Assembly (NCBI RefSeq): GCF_019084075.1
Contig: NZ_JAHREN010000001.1
Location: forward strand, 1,213,501-1,277,500
DNA length: 64,000 bases
Direction of reading: 5' to 3'
Source: Siccirubricoccus sp. G192
GTDB lineage: Bacteria; Pseudomonadota; Alphaproteobacteria; Acetobacterales; Acetobacteraceae
A model generated the notes under the pieces. That model made no database searches and was not told the origin of the DNA. It saw only the letters and a list, made by a program, of their open reading frames with translations. Each line of letters starts with the position of its first letter. Positions within the stretch are counted from its first letter, which is position 1. Both the position numbers and the translations under genes were made by a program. Positions 49,669 through 59,457 of the stretch are shown piece by piece.

Positions 49669-51987
49669 ATGACGGATGCACCGGACCAGGCAGGGCTTCG
49701 CCCGCATAGCGCGCATTGGGGCGTATTCTCCGCCGGCTGGCGGGATGGCCGGCTGGTGGTGGCGCCGCATCCCGGCGACCCCGACCCGAACGGGTTGTTG
49801 CAGAATTTCCCGGATGCGCTGCGGCATCCGGCGCGGATCACCCGGCCGATGGTCCGCCGCGGCTGGCTGGAGCGCGGGCCGGGCGCCGACCCGATGCGTG
49901 GCCGCGACGAGTTCCTGCCCATGGAATGGGACGAGGTGCTGGACCTGCTGGCCGGCGAACTCGCCCGGGTGCGGGACCGCCATGGGCCGGGGGCGATCTT
50001 TGGCGGCTCCTATGGCTGGTCCAGCGCCGGGCGCTTCCACCACGCGCAGAGCCAGTTGCACCGGTTCCTGAACATCGGCCTCGGCGGCTATGTCCGTTCG
50101 GTGAACAGCTACAGCGCTGGCGCCTCCGGGGTGATCCTGCCCCATATTCTCGGCCCCTTCGAGCAGGTGGCGCGGCGCAACGTCACCTGGGAGCAGGTGG
50201 TGGAGCATGCCGAGATCGTCCTCGCCTTCGGCGGCATGGCGCTGAAGAACACCATGGTCGCCAGCGGCGGGATCAGCCGGCATGTGGAGCGCGGCTCCAT
50301 GCAGGCGGCGCGGGCGCGCGGCGCCGAATTCATCCTGGTCTCGCCGCTGCGGGACGACCTGCCGGCGGAGGCCGGGGCGGAATGGCTGCCCCTCATCCCC
50401 GGCACCGATACGGCGCTGATGCTGGGCATCGCCGATTGCCTGGTGCAGGCAGGGCTGCATGACCGTGCCTTCCTCGACCGCTACTGCACGGGCTGGCCCG
50501 CCTTCGAGGCCTATCTGCTGGGCCATGCCGATGGCCAGCCGAAGGACGCCGCCTGGGCCGCCGGCATCACCGGCCTGGCGGCGGCGGAGATCGAGGCCCT
50601 GGCGCGCCGGCTGCCGGGGCGGCGGGTGCTGGTGGTGGTCTCGCATTCACTGCAACGCGCCGAGCATGGCGAGCAGCCGGTCTGGATGGCCGCCGTGCTC
50701 GCCGCCATGCTGGGCCAGATCGGCCTGCCGGGCGGCGGCTACAACTACGCGCTCGGCGCGCTGGGGCATTACGGCAAGCGCAACAACGCCGTTGCCGGCG
50801 CCGCCCTGCCGCAGGGCCGCAACGGGGTGGGCGCCTTCATCCCGGTGGCGCGCATCGCGGACATGCTGCTGCATCCTGGCGCACCCTTCGACTACAATGG
50901 CCAGCGGCTCACCTATCCCGATATCCGTCTGGTCTATTGGGGCGGGGGCAATCCCTTCCACCACCACCAGGACCTCAACCGGCTGCGCCGCGCCTTCGCG
51001 CGGCTGGAGACGCTGGTGGTGCACGAGATCGCCTGGACCGCCACCGCGCGCCATGCCGATATCGTCCTGCCCTGCACCATGACCCTGGAGCGCGAGGATA
51101 TCGGCGCCGCGCCCACCGACCCGCTGATGGTCGCCATGCACCGGATCGCCGAGCCGCATGGCGAGGCGCGCGACGACTACACGATCTTCTCCGCGCTCGC
51201 CGAAAGGCTGGGCCGTGGGGAAGCCTTCACCGAGGGCCGCAGCGCGCGCGACTGGCTGCGCCACCTCTACGCGAAGACCCAGGCGGGGCTGGCGGAGCGC
51301 GGCCTGCCCGCGCCGGATTTCGACAGCTTCTGGGCAGCGGGCGAGATCACCCTGCCGCAGGAGCCGGATGATGGCGGCATCCTGCGCGCCTTCCGCGAGG
51401 ATCCGGTGGCGCATCCGCTGCCGACGCCGAGCGGCCGGATCGAGATCTTCTCGGAGGCCATCGCCGGCTTCGGCTATGCCGATTGCCCGGGCCATCCGGC
51501 CTGGCTGCCGCCCACCGATGCGCCGGCGCCGGGCCGGCCGCTGCATCTAGTGGCGAACCAGCCGGCGACGCGGCTGCACAGCCAGCTCGATTTCGGCGGC
51601 CATAGCAGCGCCAAGAAGCGCCGCGGGCGGGAGGTGATGCGCATCCACCCCGCCGATGCCGCCACGCGCGGCATCCGGGAAGGCGATATCGTGCGGCTGC
51701 GCAATGCGCGCGGCGCCTGCCTCGCCGCGGCAGCGGTGACGGCGGACATCCGGCAGGGCGTCGTGCAACTGCCGACCGGCGCCTGGTACGACCCGGAGGA
51801 CCCGGCGGAGGACAACCCGCTCTGCGTGCATGGCAACCCGAATGTGCTGACGCGCGATCTTGGCACCTCCAGCCTCGCCCAGGGCTGCACCGGGCAGCTT
51901 ACCGCGGTGGAGGTGGAGCGCTTCGAGGGCAACCTGCCGCCGATCCGCGCCTTCGAGCCGCCGGGCCTTGCCACCGCGGCGGAGTGA
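49669..51987 (+). CDS. BisC/DMSO-reductase-type molybdoenzyme
   Basis: A 772-residue bis-MGD oxidoreductase of the Ser-ligated branch. Trp117 and Tyr115 lie in GGSYGWSSAGRFHHAQ, and the molybdenum Ser is Ser149 (NSYSAGASGVILPHILG), spaced as in DMSO reductase. There is no N-terminal [4Fe-4S] Cys set and no Tat signal, so it resembles cytoplasmic biotin-sulfoxide reductase (BisC) and methionine-sulfoxide-like reductases. Typical ends are present (QPATRLHSQLDFGGHS, WYDPEDP, CVHGNPNVLTRDLGTSSLAQ). It is divergent from fixL with 214 bases between them. No TorD-like chaperone gene is nearby. Confidence 0.88.
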   Translation: MTDAPDQAGLRPHSAHWGVFSAGWRDGRLVVAPHPGDPDPNGLLQNFPDALRHPARITRPMVRRGWLERGPGADPMRGRDEFLPMEWDEVLDLLAGELARVRDRHGPGAIFGGSYGWSSAGRFHHAQSQLHRFLNIGLGGYVRSVNSYSAGASGVILPHILGPFEQVARRNVTWEQVVEHAEIVLAFGGMALKNTMVASGGISRHVERGSMQAARARGAEFILVSPLRDDLPAEAGAEWLPLIPGTDTALMLGIADCLVQAGLHDRAFLDRYCTGWPAFEAYLLGHADGQPKDAAWAAGITGLAAAEIEALARRLPGRRVLVVVSHSLQRAEHGEQPVWMAAVLAAMLGQIGLPGGGYNYALGALGHYGKRNNAVAGAALPQGRNGVGAFIPVARIADMLLHPGAPFDYNGQRLTYPDIRLVYWGGGNPFHHHQDLNRLRRAFARLETLVVHEIAWTATARHADIVLPCTMTLEREDIGAAPTDPLMVAMHRIAEPHGEARDDYTIFSALAERLGRGEAFTEGRSARDWLRHLYAKTQAGLAERGLPAPDFDSFWAAGEITLPQEPDDGGILRAFREDPVAHPLPTPSGRIEIFSEAIAGFGYADCPGHPAWLPPTDAPAPGRPLHLVANQPATRLHSQLDFGGHSSAKKRRGREVMRIHPADAATRGIREGDIVRLRNARGACLAAAAVTADIRQGVVQLPTGAWYDPEDPAEDNPLCVHGNPNVLTRDLGTSSLAQGCTGQLTAVEVERFEGNLPPIRAFEPPGLATAAE

Positions 51988-51997
51988 GACACCGTCC

Positions 51998-52633
51998 ATG
52001 GAGGACGGCATCACCCTGTTCGGCAGCTTCACCTCCAGCTCGACCTACAAGCCGATGCTCTACCTGGCGCTGGCGCGGCTGCCCTTCTCCTTCCGCACGG
52101 TGAACCTCAAGCTCGGCGTGCAGAAGGCGCCGGAGCACCTGGCGCGCAACCGCTATGGCCAGGTGCCGGTGCTGCACCATCGCGGCCTCACCATCGTGCA
52201 GTCGAATGTCATCCTGGATTATCTCGCGCGGACCACCGGGCATTTCGAGGGGCGCACGGAGCAGGAGTGCTGGACCGCCCGCGAATGGCTGTCCTGGGAG
52301 GCCGATGCCATCACCAATGTCGCGAAGGTCCGGCACTACAGCCGTTTCCGCAGCGTGGACCCGGCGGTGATGGCCTATTTCCGGCCGCTGGCGGAGGCGG
52401 CGATCGGCTTCGTCGACAAGGCGCTGGCCGGCCGGGACTGGCTGGTGGGCGAGGCCCCGACCATCGCCGATATCGGCTGCTGGGGACGCATGGTCTTCAT
52501 GGCGGAGGGCGGGCTCGACATCGCCCGCTGGCCCAATGTCGAGGCCTGGTCCCGCCGCCTCGCCGCCATGCCGGGCTTCGCGCTGCCCTATGACCTCATC
52601 CCGAAGAAGGATACCGAGGTCGCGCCCGCCTGA
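51998..52633 (+). CDS. Glutathione S-transferase family protein
   Basis: A 211-residue GST starting at 51998 (MEDGITLFGSFTSSSTYKPM), ten bases after the molybdoenzyme stop. The N-terminal domain has a SSSTYK active-site region and GQVPVLHHRGLTIVQSNVIL (glutathione-binding Ser in QSN). The C-terminal domain contains GRDWLVGEAPTIADIGCWGR. It is cotranscribed with the BisC-like gene, so a thiol-linked role in handling sulfoxides or adducts is possible but unproven. Confidence 0.87.
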   Translation: MEDGITLFGSFTSSSTYKPMLYLALARLPFSFRTVNLKLGVQKAPEHLARNRYGQVPVLHHRGLTIVQSNVILDYLARTTGHFEGRTEQECWTAREWLSWEADAITNVAKVRHYSRFRSVDPAVMAYFRPLAEAAIGFVDKALAGRDWLVGEAPTIADIGCWGRMVFMAEGGLDIARWPNVEAWSRRLAAMPGFALPYDLIPKKDTEVAPA

Positions 52634-52641
52634 CGCCGCGC

Positions 52642-53844
52642 TTACCCCAGGAATACCCCGTCTCTGGCCACCAGTCGCCCCGCGAAGAACACCAGCCGGC
52701 GCGGCGGGTGCTGGGCGATCGCCTCCGGGATGTTCTCCGCCGGCAGGGTGAAGAAACTCGCGGGCAGGCCGGGGGCGATGCCATGCTCCGCCAAGCCCAG
52801 CACGCGGGCGCCCTCGGTGCTCACCATCCCGAACAGCGCATGCAGTTGCGGATCGCTGCGCCAATCCGCCCGCCAGCCGACGATGGCGGCGCGCTCCAGC
52901 ATGTCGCCGGTGCCATAAGGGCCCCAGGTGTCGCGGAGGTTGTCATGGCCGCAGAGCACCGTGACCCCCGCCTCCCGCAGCAGCGAGAGTGGCGGCAGGG
53001 TGGCACCGCCGGCGCCATGGGTGGCCAGCGCGACCCCCGCCTCCGCCATCAGCGCCGCCGCCGCCTTCTGCTTCGATTCCGGCAGGGTGCCGAGGCAGAA
53101 GCCGTGGCTGATGGTGGCCCGGCCCTGCATGCCATGCGCCCGTACCCGGGCGCAGAATTCCTGCAAGGAAAACAGGCCAAGCTCCCCCGCCTCGTGCAGA
53201 TGGATATCGAGGCCGACGCCATGCCGCGCCGCGATGCCGAAGATGGCGTCGAACTGGCCCTTCGGGTCGCGGTCCACCTCGCAGGGATCGAGCCCGCCCA
53301 GCAGATCCGCGCCGGCGCGGATGGCGGCCTCCAGCAGCTCCGCCGTGCCGGGGGCGCGCATCACGCCGGCCTGCGGGAAGGCCACCACCTGCACCGTCGC
53401 CGCGCCGGCATGCGCCTGCTTCGCCGCCAGCACGCCTTCCAGCATCGTCAGGCCGAAGGCGGGCGTGATATCCGCATGGCTGCGGATATGCGCGGTGCCA
53501 TGCGCGATGCAGCGGCGGAGCAGCGCGCTGCCACGCTCGGCGGCGGAGAGCGGCAGGGCGGGCAGCAGGCGCCGGTCGGTTTCGATCCGGCTCATGCGGT
53601 CCGGCCCGGCGGCATGCGGCAGCCAGGGCAGGCCAAACAGCGTCTTGTCGAGATGCAGATGCGCATCCACCAGGCCGGGCAGCAGCAGGTCGCCTTGCAG
53701 GTCGAGGATCTGCGCCGCCGGGGGTGCGGTATCGCCGGGAGCCAGGATGGCGGCGATGCGCCCCTGCCGGATCGCGATGCGCATGTCCTGCCGCCCGTCC
53801 GGCAGGCGGGCCGCCAGCAGCAGCGTGTCGCATTCCTGCGTCAT
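52642..53844 (-). CDS. Cytosine-deaminase-like amidohydrolase
   Basis: A 400-residue metal-dependent hydrolase. The HxH metal site is His62/His64 in VDAHLHLDKTLFGLPW. Further motifs are ISHGFCLG, DIHLHEAGELG, VLCGHDNLRDTWGPYG and a C-terminal RRLVFFAGRLVARDG. This is the cytosine deaminase/N-isopropylammelide-type branch of the amidohydrolase superfamily; the substrate is a cyclic or aromatic amide or amine. It shares its strand with the family-5 binding protein eight bases upstream of its start, so the two form a small operon. Confidence 0.87.
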   Translation of the reverse strand: MTQECDTLLLAARLPDGRQDMRIAIRQGRIAAILAPGDTAPPAAQILDLQGDLLLPGLVDAHLHLDKTLFGLPWLPHAAGPDRMSRIETDRRLLPALPLSAAERGSALLRRCIAHGTAHIRSHADITPAFGLTMLEGVLAAKQAHAGAATVQVVAFPQAGVMRAPGTAELLEAAIRAGADLLGGLDPCEVDRDPKGQFDAIFGIAARHGVGLDIHLHEAGELGLFSLQEFCARVRAHGMQGRATISHGFCLGTLPESKQKAAAALMAEAGVALATHGAGGATLPPLSLLREAGVTVLCGHDNLRDTWGPYGTGDMLERAAIVGWRADWRSDPQLHALFGMVSTEGARVLGLAEHGIAPGLPASFFTLPAENIPEAIAQHPPRRLVFFAGRLVARDGVFLG

Positions 53845-53851
53845 CGCGGCC

Positions 53852-55438
53852 TCAGCGATCGACGTTCCAGAACATCGGGAAGCTCGACTGCACCAGGCCG
53901 TTCAGGTGGCTGCGATAGGCGGCGGGGATGGTGAACTGGCCCCACATCAGGGCCGGGGTCAGGTCATAGGCGAGCACCTGGATCTCCGCCGCGATGCGCT
54001 TCCGCTCCCCGGGCGTCGCCGCCCGGGCGAAGCCGGCCATCAGCGCCGGGATGCGCTGGTCGCAGCTCCAGCCCGGATAGTCGGCGCAGGTATTGGCGAC
54101 GTAGAAATGCGTGAGCGGCGAGATCATGTCGATGCCGTTGGCATAGACGGAGAACATGCTCCAGCCCTCCTTCCGCGCCCGCCGCGCCAGCACCGTGCCC
54201 CAGTCCATCACCTGCTGCTCCACGGTGAAGCCGGCCTGCTTCAGGTTCTGCGCCAGGACCGCGGAGGCGGTCTGGGAAATGCTGCCCGAGACCTCCAGCA
54301 TCGCCACGGGCTGGCCGGCATAGGCGGTTCGTTTCAGGGCCTCCCGCGCCTTGTCGATGGAAAGCGTGAAGACCTCGGCGCCGGCGCGGGTCTCCAGCGG
54401 GCTGTCGCACATCCAGAAGCTGGGGCAGGATTCCACGGCGTATTGGGCGGGCACGCCGATGGCCTGCAGGATCGCCCGCTGGTCCACCAGATGCCACAGC
54501 ACCTGCCGCACCGCGGGATCGTCGAAGGGCGGCTCGGCGTGGTTCAGGCGGAAATTGCCCTGGAACATGTGCAGCCCGCCGAGCCCCATCAGCTTCACGC
54601 CGCGGGCGCGTTCCAGGCGCGGGATCATGTCGAAGGGCACGTATTGCTGGTAGTCGATCTCTCCGGCGATCAGCGCGGAGGAGGCGGTCGCCTGGTCCGG
54701 CATCACGCGCAAGGTCAGTGTGTCGATCTTCACCGCCTTGCCGCCGGCCAGGAAATCCGGCGGCTCCTGGCGCGGCAGGTAGCCGGCGAATTTCTCCAGC
54801 ACCATGCGGTTGCCGGGCCGCCAGAGATCGGGGCGGAAGGTGAAGGGGCCGCTGCCGATCACCTCGGTCAGGCGCTGGTCGCCGGGGGTGCGGGCCAGGC
54901 GCTCGGGCAGCATGAAGGGCACCGGCGCATTCGGCTTGCCCAGCACCTCCAGCACCAGCGGGAAGGGCTCGCGCAGGCGCAGCACGATGGTCCGGGCATC
55001 GGCAGCATCGAAGCCATGCGCCGAGGCCAGCAGCAGCCGGCCCATGGCGTCGCGCGGCGCCCAGCGCTGCAGGGAGAGCACGCAGTCGCGCGCCGTCACC
55101 GGCGTGCCGTCGTGGAAGCGGAGCCCGTCGCGGAGCGTGAAGCGCCAGGTCAGCGCATCGGCGGAGGTCTCGTGCCGCTCCACCATCTGCGGCCGGATGG
55201 CGCCACCGCTGTCCATGGCGAAGAGCGTGTCATAGACATGGTAGCCGAAGCTGCGGGTGATGGCGGCGGTGGTGAAATAGGGGTCGAGGATGATCGCCTC
55301 CGACTCCAGCACCACATCCAGCGCCTTCGCCGCCCGCGCCGCCCGGGGCCGCGCCAGCAGCGTCGCGGCGCCGGCGGCACCGGCCAGCCCGAGGTCGCGC
55401 CGTCGCCAGACCTGTCGCGGCTGCGTCGCCATCGCCAT
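53852..55438 (-). CDS. ABC transporter family-5 periplasmic binding protein
   Basis: A 528-residue peptide/nickel-type binding protein. The start at 55438 gives a Tat-like leader (RRRDLGLAGAAGAATLLARP). Family segments are YHVYDTLFAMDSGGAIRPQM, FTLRDGLRFHDGTPVTARDC and SGPFTFRPDLWRPGNRMVLE. The C-terminus contains PALMWGQFTIPAAYRSHLNG. No permease or ATPase genes are near. It is upstream of the amidohydrolase on the same strand, which suggests delivery of that enzyme's substrate. Confidence 0.88.
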   Translation of the reverse strand: MAMATQPRQVWRRRDLGLAGAAGAATLLARPRAARAAKALDVVLESEAIILDPYFTTAAITRSFGYHVYDTLFAMDSGGAIRPQMVERHETSADALTWRFTLRDGLRFHDGTPVTARDCVLSLQRWAPRDAMGRLLLASAHGFDAADARTIVLRLREPFPLVLEVLGKPNAPVPFMLPERLARTPGDQRLTEVIGSGPFTFRPDLWRPGNRMVLEKFAGYLPRQEPPDFLAGGKAVKIDTLTLRVMPDQATASSALIAGEIDYQQYVPFDMIPRLERARGVKLMGLGGLHMFQGNFRLNHAEPPFDDPAVRQVLWHLVDQRAILQAIGVPAQYAVESCPSFWMCDSPLETRAGAEVFTLSIDKAREALKRTAYAGQPVAMLEVSGSISQTASAVLAQNLKQAGFTVEQQVMDWGTVLARRARKEGWSMFSVYANGIDMISPLTHFYVANTCADYPGWSCDQRIPALMAGFARAATPGERKRIAAEIQVLAYDLTPALMWGQFTIPAAYRSHLNGLVQSSFPMFWNVDR

Positions 55439-55578
55439 TCTCCCCATCCCGTTGGGCCAAGCATAGGCCGCGCCGATCCGCCGCGTCACGAATCCTGCGG
55501 CACACCGGATCGCGACGCCTCTCCCGGTGCGCCACGGGGCGTGCATACTGCGCCCGAGCCTGCCCAGGAGCACCGTGC

Positions 55579-57084
55579 ATGCGCCGCCTGCTGACCGCCC
55601 TGTTCGGATTGGTCCTCGCCCTGCCGGCGGCGGCCGAGACCAGCTTGCGCATCGGCCTCGCCAGCGACCCGGATGTGCTGGACCCCACCCTCTCGCGCAG
55701 CGTCGCCGCGCGGCAGGTCTTCGCCAGCCTCTGCGACAAGCTGATCGATATCGACCAGAACCTGACCTATGTGCCGCAGCTCGCCACCGCCTGGCGGTGG
55801 GAGGACGAGGGCAAGGCGCTGGCGCTGGAACTCCGCCCCGGCGTCCGCTTCCATGACGGCGCCAGCATGGATGCCGCCGCGGTGGTGGCGGGGCTGGAGC
55901 GGCATCTCCGGACCGCCGGCTCCACCCGGCGGGGCGAGCTTGGTCCGGTGCGGGGTGTGGAGGCCACCGGCCCGCTCGCCGTCCGCATCCTGCTGTCCGA
56001 GCCCTTCGCGCCGCTGGTCGCGGCGCTGTCGGATCGCGCCGGGATGATCGTCTCGCCCCGCCAGGCGCAGGTGACGGGCGCGGGATTCGCCCGCCAACCC
56101 GCCTGCGCCGGCCCCTTCCGCCTGACCCGCCGCGTGGCGCAGGACCGCATCGAGCTGGAGCGCTTCGCGGAATACTGGGACGCCGCGAATATCCATGTCG
56201 ACCGCGTGGTCTATCGCCCGATCCCGGATACCACGGTGCGCGCCGCCAATCTGCGCGCCGGGCAGCTCGACATCATCGAGCGCGTGATGCCCTCGGATAT
56301 CGCCGAGCTGCGGCAGGACCGGCGGGTGCGGGTGCTGGAGGCGCCGAGCCTCGCCAGCGTCTATATCGCGGTGAATGTCGCCAATGGCCCGCGCGCCGAG
56401 AGCGCGATCGGCCGCGATCCCCGGCTGCGGCAGGCGCTGGAACTCGCCATCGACCGCGCCGTGCTGAACCAGGTGGCTTTCGAGGGGCTCTACCGGCCCG
56501 GCAACCAGTCCGTCCCGCCCGGCCATCCCTTCTACGCGGCAGGCCTGCCGGTGCCGGGCCGCGACCTGGCACGCGCCCGCGCCCTGCTGCGGGAGGCGGG
56601 CTATCCGAACGGCCGGGCGAAGATCAGGATGTCGGTGCCCAATACCACCGAATACGTGCAGGCCAGCGAGGTCATCCAGGCCATGGCGGCCGAGGCCGGC
56701 ATCGAGATGGGATTGCAGGTGATCGAGGTGGCGACCCTGCTGCGGCAATGGACCGCCGGCGATTTCGAGAGCCTCATCATCGCCTGGTCCGGCCGCACCG
56801 ATATCGACGCCAATCTCTGGGGCTTCAATGCCTGCGGCGAGGCGCTGAACGGCGGGAAGTACTGCAGCGCCGAGGCCGATGCGGCGCTGCGCGAGGGCCG
56901 CACGCAGGTGGACCCCGCCCGCCGCGCCGCCGCCTATGGGCGCGCCATGCAGGTGCTGCTCACGGACCGGCCCTATATCTACCTGTGGCACCCCACCTGG
57001 TTCTTCGGCGCCGCGGCGAAATTGCACGGCCTGCGCCTGGTCCCGGACGGGTTGATCCGACCGCAGGGCATTCGGCTTGACTAG
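55579..57084 (+). CDS. ABC transporter family-5 periplasmic binding protein
   Basis: A 501-residue binding protein with a signal peptide (MRRLLTALFGLVLALPAAAE). Family segments are LASDPDVLDPTLSRSVAARQ, LRPGVRFHDGASMDAAAVVA and ACAGPFRLTRRVAQDRIELE; the C-terminus YIYLWHPTWFFGAAAKLHGL is usual for DppA/HbpA relatives. It is divergent from the other family-5 gene and 47 bases upstream of the penicillin acylase, so the ligand may be an acylated amine or small amide. Confidence 0.88.
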   Translation: MRRLLTALFGLVLALPAAAETSLRIGLASDPDVLDPTLSRSVAARQVFASLCDKLIDIDQNLTYVPQLATAWRWEDEGKALALELRPGVRFHDGASMDAAAVVAGLERHLRTAGSTRRGELGPVRGVEATGPLAVRILLSEPFAPLVAALSDRAGMIVSPRQAQVTGAGFARQPACAGPFRLTRRVAQDRIELERFAEYWDAANIHVDRVVYRPIPDTTVRAANLRAGQLDIIERVMPSDIAELRQDRRVRVLEAPSLASVYIAVNVANGPRAESAIGRDPRLRQALELAIDRAVLNQVAFEGLYRPGNQSVPPGHPFYAAGLPVPGRDLARARALLREAGYPNGRAKIRMSVPNTTEYVQASEVIQAMAAEAGIEMGLQVIEVATLLRQWTAGDFESLIIAWSGRTDIDANLWGFNACGEALNGGKYCSAEADAALREGRTQVDPARRAAAYGRAMQVLLTDRPYIYLWHPTWFFGAAAKLHGLRLVPDGLIRPQGIRLD

Positions 57085-57131
57085 TTCGCACTGACGCCGA
57101 AGCTGCGCCAAACGGCGGGGAACGGGAAGAC

Positions 57132-59438
57132 ATGGCGCAGCCGATCGATGCGGAGGCCCTGCGGGCCGCCTTGCCGCCGCTCTCGGGCAGCTTGCATGTG
57201 CCCGGCCTGGCGGCGGCGGTGACGATCCACCGCGATGCCTGGGGCATCCCGCATATCCGGGCGCAAGGCAGCGGCGATGCCTGGTTCGCGCTCGGCTTCG
57301 TGCATGCGCAGGACCGGCTGTTCCAGATGGACCTGACGCGCCGGCGCGCCACCGGCCGGGCCGCGGAATACCTGGGCCCGACCGCGGTGGAGCAGGATGC
57401 GCTGGCGCGCCGGCTCGGGGTCGAGGCCGCCTCGCGTCGCGATGCCGCGGCTGCCAGCCCGGAAGCGCAGGCGATGCTGCGGGCCTATGCGGCGGGGGTG
57501 AATGCCTTCCTGGTTTCCGGCGCACCGCTGCCCATCGAGTACCGGCTGCTGGAGGCCGTGCCGGAACCCTGGGAGGGCTGGCACAGCATCGCGGTGATGC
57601 GGCGGCTCGGCCTGCTGATGGGCTCCGTCTGGTTCAAGCTCTGGCGCGCCGCGGCGCTGCCGGTGGTGGGGCCGGAGCAGGTGGCGAAGCTGCGCTATGA
57701 CGATGGCGGCGGCGACCTGCTCATCCTGCCGCCGGGTGCCGAGGCGGAGCGCTGGACCGCGAGCCTGGCGGAACTCGGCCCCGCCATCGCCGCGCTGCTG
57801 GAAGGCGCGGCGCCGGATGCCGCGGGCGGCGGCAGCAACAATTGGGTGATCGGCCCGGCGCTCACTGGTTCGGGCCGGCCGCTGCTGGCCGGCGATCCGC
57901 ATCGCGTCTTTGAAATCCCGAACATGTATGCGCAGCACCACCTGGCCTGCGAGGATTTCGACGCGATCGGCCTGACCGTGCCGGGGGTGCCGGGCTTCCC
58001 GCATTTCGGCCATAACGGCAAGGTCGCCTGGTGCGTCACCCATGCCTTCATGGACCTCTTCGACCTTTTCGTGGAGCGGTTCGACAGCACCGCCGCGCGC
58101 TACGAATTCCGCGGCGAATGGCGCCCGGTGGCACGCCGCCGCGAGAGCATCGCCATCCGTGGCGCCGCGCCGCGCGAGATCGAGATCATCGAGACCCACC
58201 ACGGCCCGGTCATCGCCGGCGATCCCGCCGCCGGCACCGCGCTCACCTTGCGCACGGTGCAGACGGCCGAGACCGACCATTCCTTCGACTGCCTGCCGCG
58301 CATGCTGCGCGCCGCCACGGTGCCGGAGCTTTACGAATCAACCCGCGGCTGGGGCTTGATCGACCACAATCTGGTGGCCGCGGATACGCGGGGCGGCATC
58401 GGCCATCTGGTGCGCGCCACCCTGCCGCGGCGGCCGCGGGCGAATGGCTGGCTGCCGGTGCCGGGCTGGACCGGCGAGCATGAATGGCAGGGCTGGATTC
58501 CCTGGGAGGAGATGCCGCGCGTCATCGACCCGCCCGGCGGCGTCATCGTCACCGCCAACAACCGCGTCACCAGCGATGACCGCGCCGATTACCTCTGCAC
58601 CGATTGCCACCCGCCCTACCGCGCCCGCCGCATCGCCGCGCTGATCGCGGCCGGCGCCTCCCGCAGGCCGGAGGCGGCCGCCGCGGTCCATGCCGATACG
58701 CTCTCCCCCAATGCGCTGCTTCTGCGGGAGAGGCTGGCAGCGCTGCCGGAACCCGCCGATCCCGCCGCCGCTGCGCTGCGCCGACGCCTGCTGGATTGGG
58801 ACGGGCGGATGGCGGCGGCGGCCAGCGCGCCCGCCGATTACATCGCGCTGCGCCGGGCGCTGACCGCCATCCTGGCGGAACGCAACGGGCTCGGCGCGCT
58901 GGCCGGGCATCCCCTCCTCTCGGTCGCGCCGGGAGTCGCACCGCAGACCCAGCTCTGGTGGTGCCTGCCGAAGCTGCTGCGCGATGGGGATACGGCGCTG
59001 CTCAGCGGCTGGGATTGGAACCGGGCGCTGGAGGCGGCGCTGCTGCGGGCCGCCGCGCAACCAACCGAGGCAAGTTGGGGGGAGGCGCACCGGCCGCGCC
59101 TCGCGCATCCGCTCTCGGCGCTGTTCCCGGACCAGGCGGCGCTGCTCGATCCGCCCGCGCTGCCGGTGGGCGGCGATGGTGACACGGTGCTGGCGACCGG
59201 GCTGCTGCCCGCCTCCGGCCCCGCCGCCACCTATGGCGCGCTGGCGCGCTACGCCTTCGATGTCGGCCATTGGGATGCCAGCCTATGGAGCGTCTTCCAC
59301 GGCGTCTCCGGCCAGCCCGGCAGCCCGCATTACGCCGACCAGAACCCGACCTGGTCGGAGTGCCGGATGGTGCCGATGCGCTATGACTGGCGGGTGATCG
59401 CGGCGGAGGCGGCGCTCACCCAGACGCTGGAACCCTGA
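57132..59438 (+). CDS. Penicillin-acylase-family Ntn hydrolase
   Basis: A 768-residue precursor. The N-terminal part has the family pattern IHRDAWGIPHIRA and GFVHAQDRLFQMDLTRR. The autocatalytic cleavage and nucleophile site is Ser235 in AAGGGSNNWVIG, followed by DPHRVFEIPNMYAQHHL and the oxyanion Asn region TANNRVTS. The end (GQPGSPHYADQNPTWSECRM) is complete. After self-cleavage it would form alpha and beta chains. Most relatives are periplasmic, but here the sequence starts MAQPIDAEALRAALPPLSGS with no signal peptide, and no better upstream start is seen. Members cleave penicillins, acyl-homoserine lactones or other amides. Confidence 0.88.
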   Translation: MAQPIDAEALRAALPPLSGSLHVPGLAAAVTIHRDAWGIPHIRAQGSGDAWFALGFVHAQDRLFQMDLTRRRATGRAAEYLGPTAVEQDALARRLGVEAASRRDAAAASPEAQAMLRAYAAGVNAFLVSGAPLPIEYRLLEAVPEPWEGWHSIAVMRRLGLLMGSVWFKLWRAAALPVVGPEQVAKLRYDDGGGDLLILPPGAEAERWTASLAELGPAIAALLEGAAPDAAGGGSNNWVIGPALTGSGRPLLAGDPHRVFEIPNMYAQHHLACEDFDAIGLTVPGVPGFPHFGHNGKVAWCVTHAFMDLFDLFVERFDSTAARYEFRGEWRPVARRRESIAIRGAAPREIEIIETHHGPVIAGDPAAGTALTLRTVQTAETDHSFDCLPRMLRAATVPELYESTRGWGLIDHNLVAADTRGGIGHLVRATLPRRPRANGWLPVPGWTGEHEWQGWIPWEEMPRVIDPPGGVIVTANNRVTSDDRADYLCTDCHPPYRARRIAALIAAGASRRPEAAAAVHADTLSPNALLLRERLAALPEPADPAAAALRRRLLDWDGRMAAAASAPADYIALRRALTAILAERNGLGALAGHPLLSVAPGVAPQTQLWWCLPKLLRDGDTALLSGWDWNRALEAALLRAAAQPTEASWGEAHRPRLAHPLSALFPDQAALLDPPALPVGGDGDTVLATGLLPASGPAATYGALARYAFDVGHWDASLWSVFHGVSGQPGSPHYADQNPTWSECRMVPMRYDWRVIAAEAALTQTLEP

Positions 59439-59457
59439 GCCGAAGCGCCGCTGCCCC

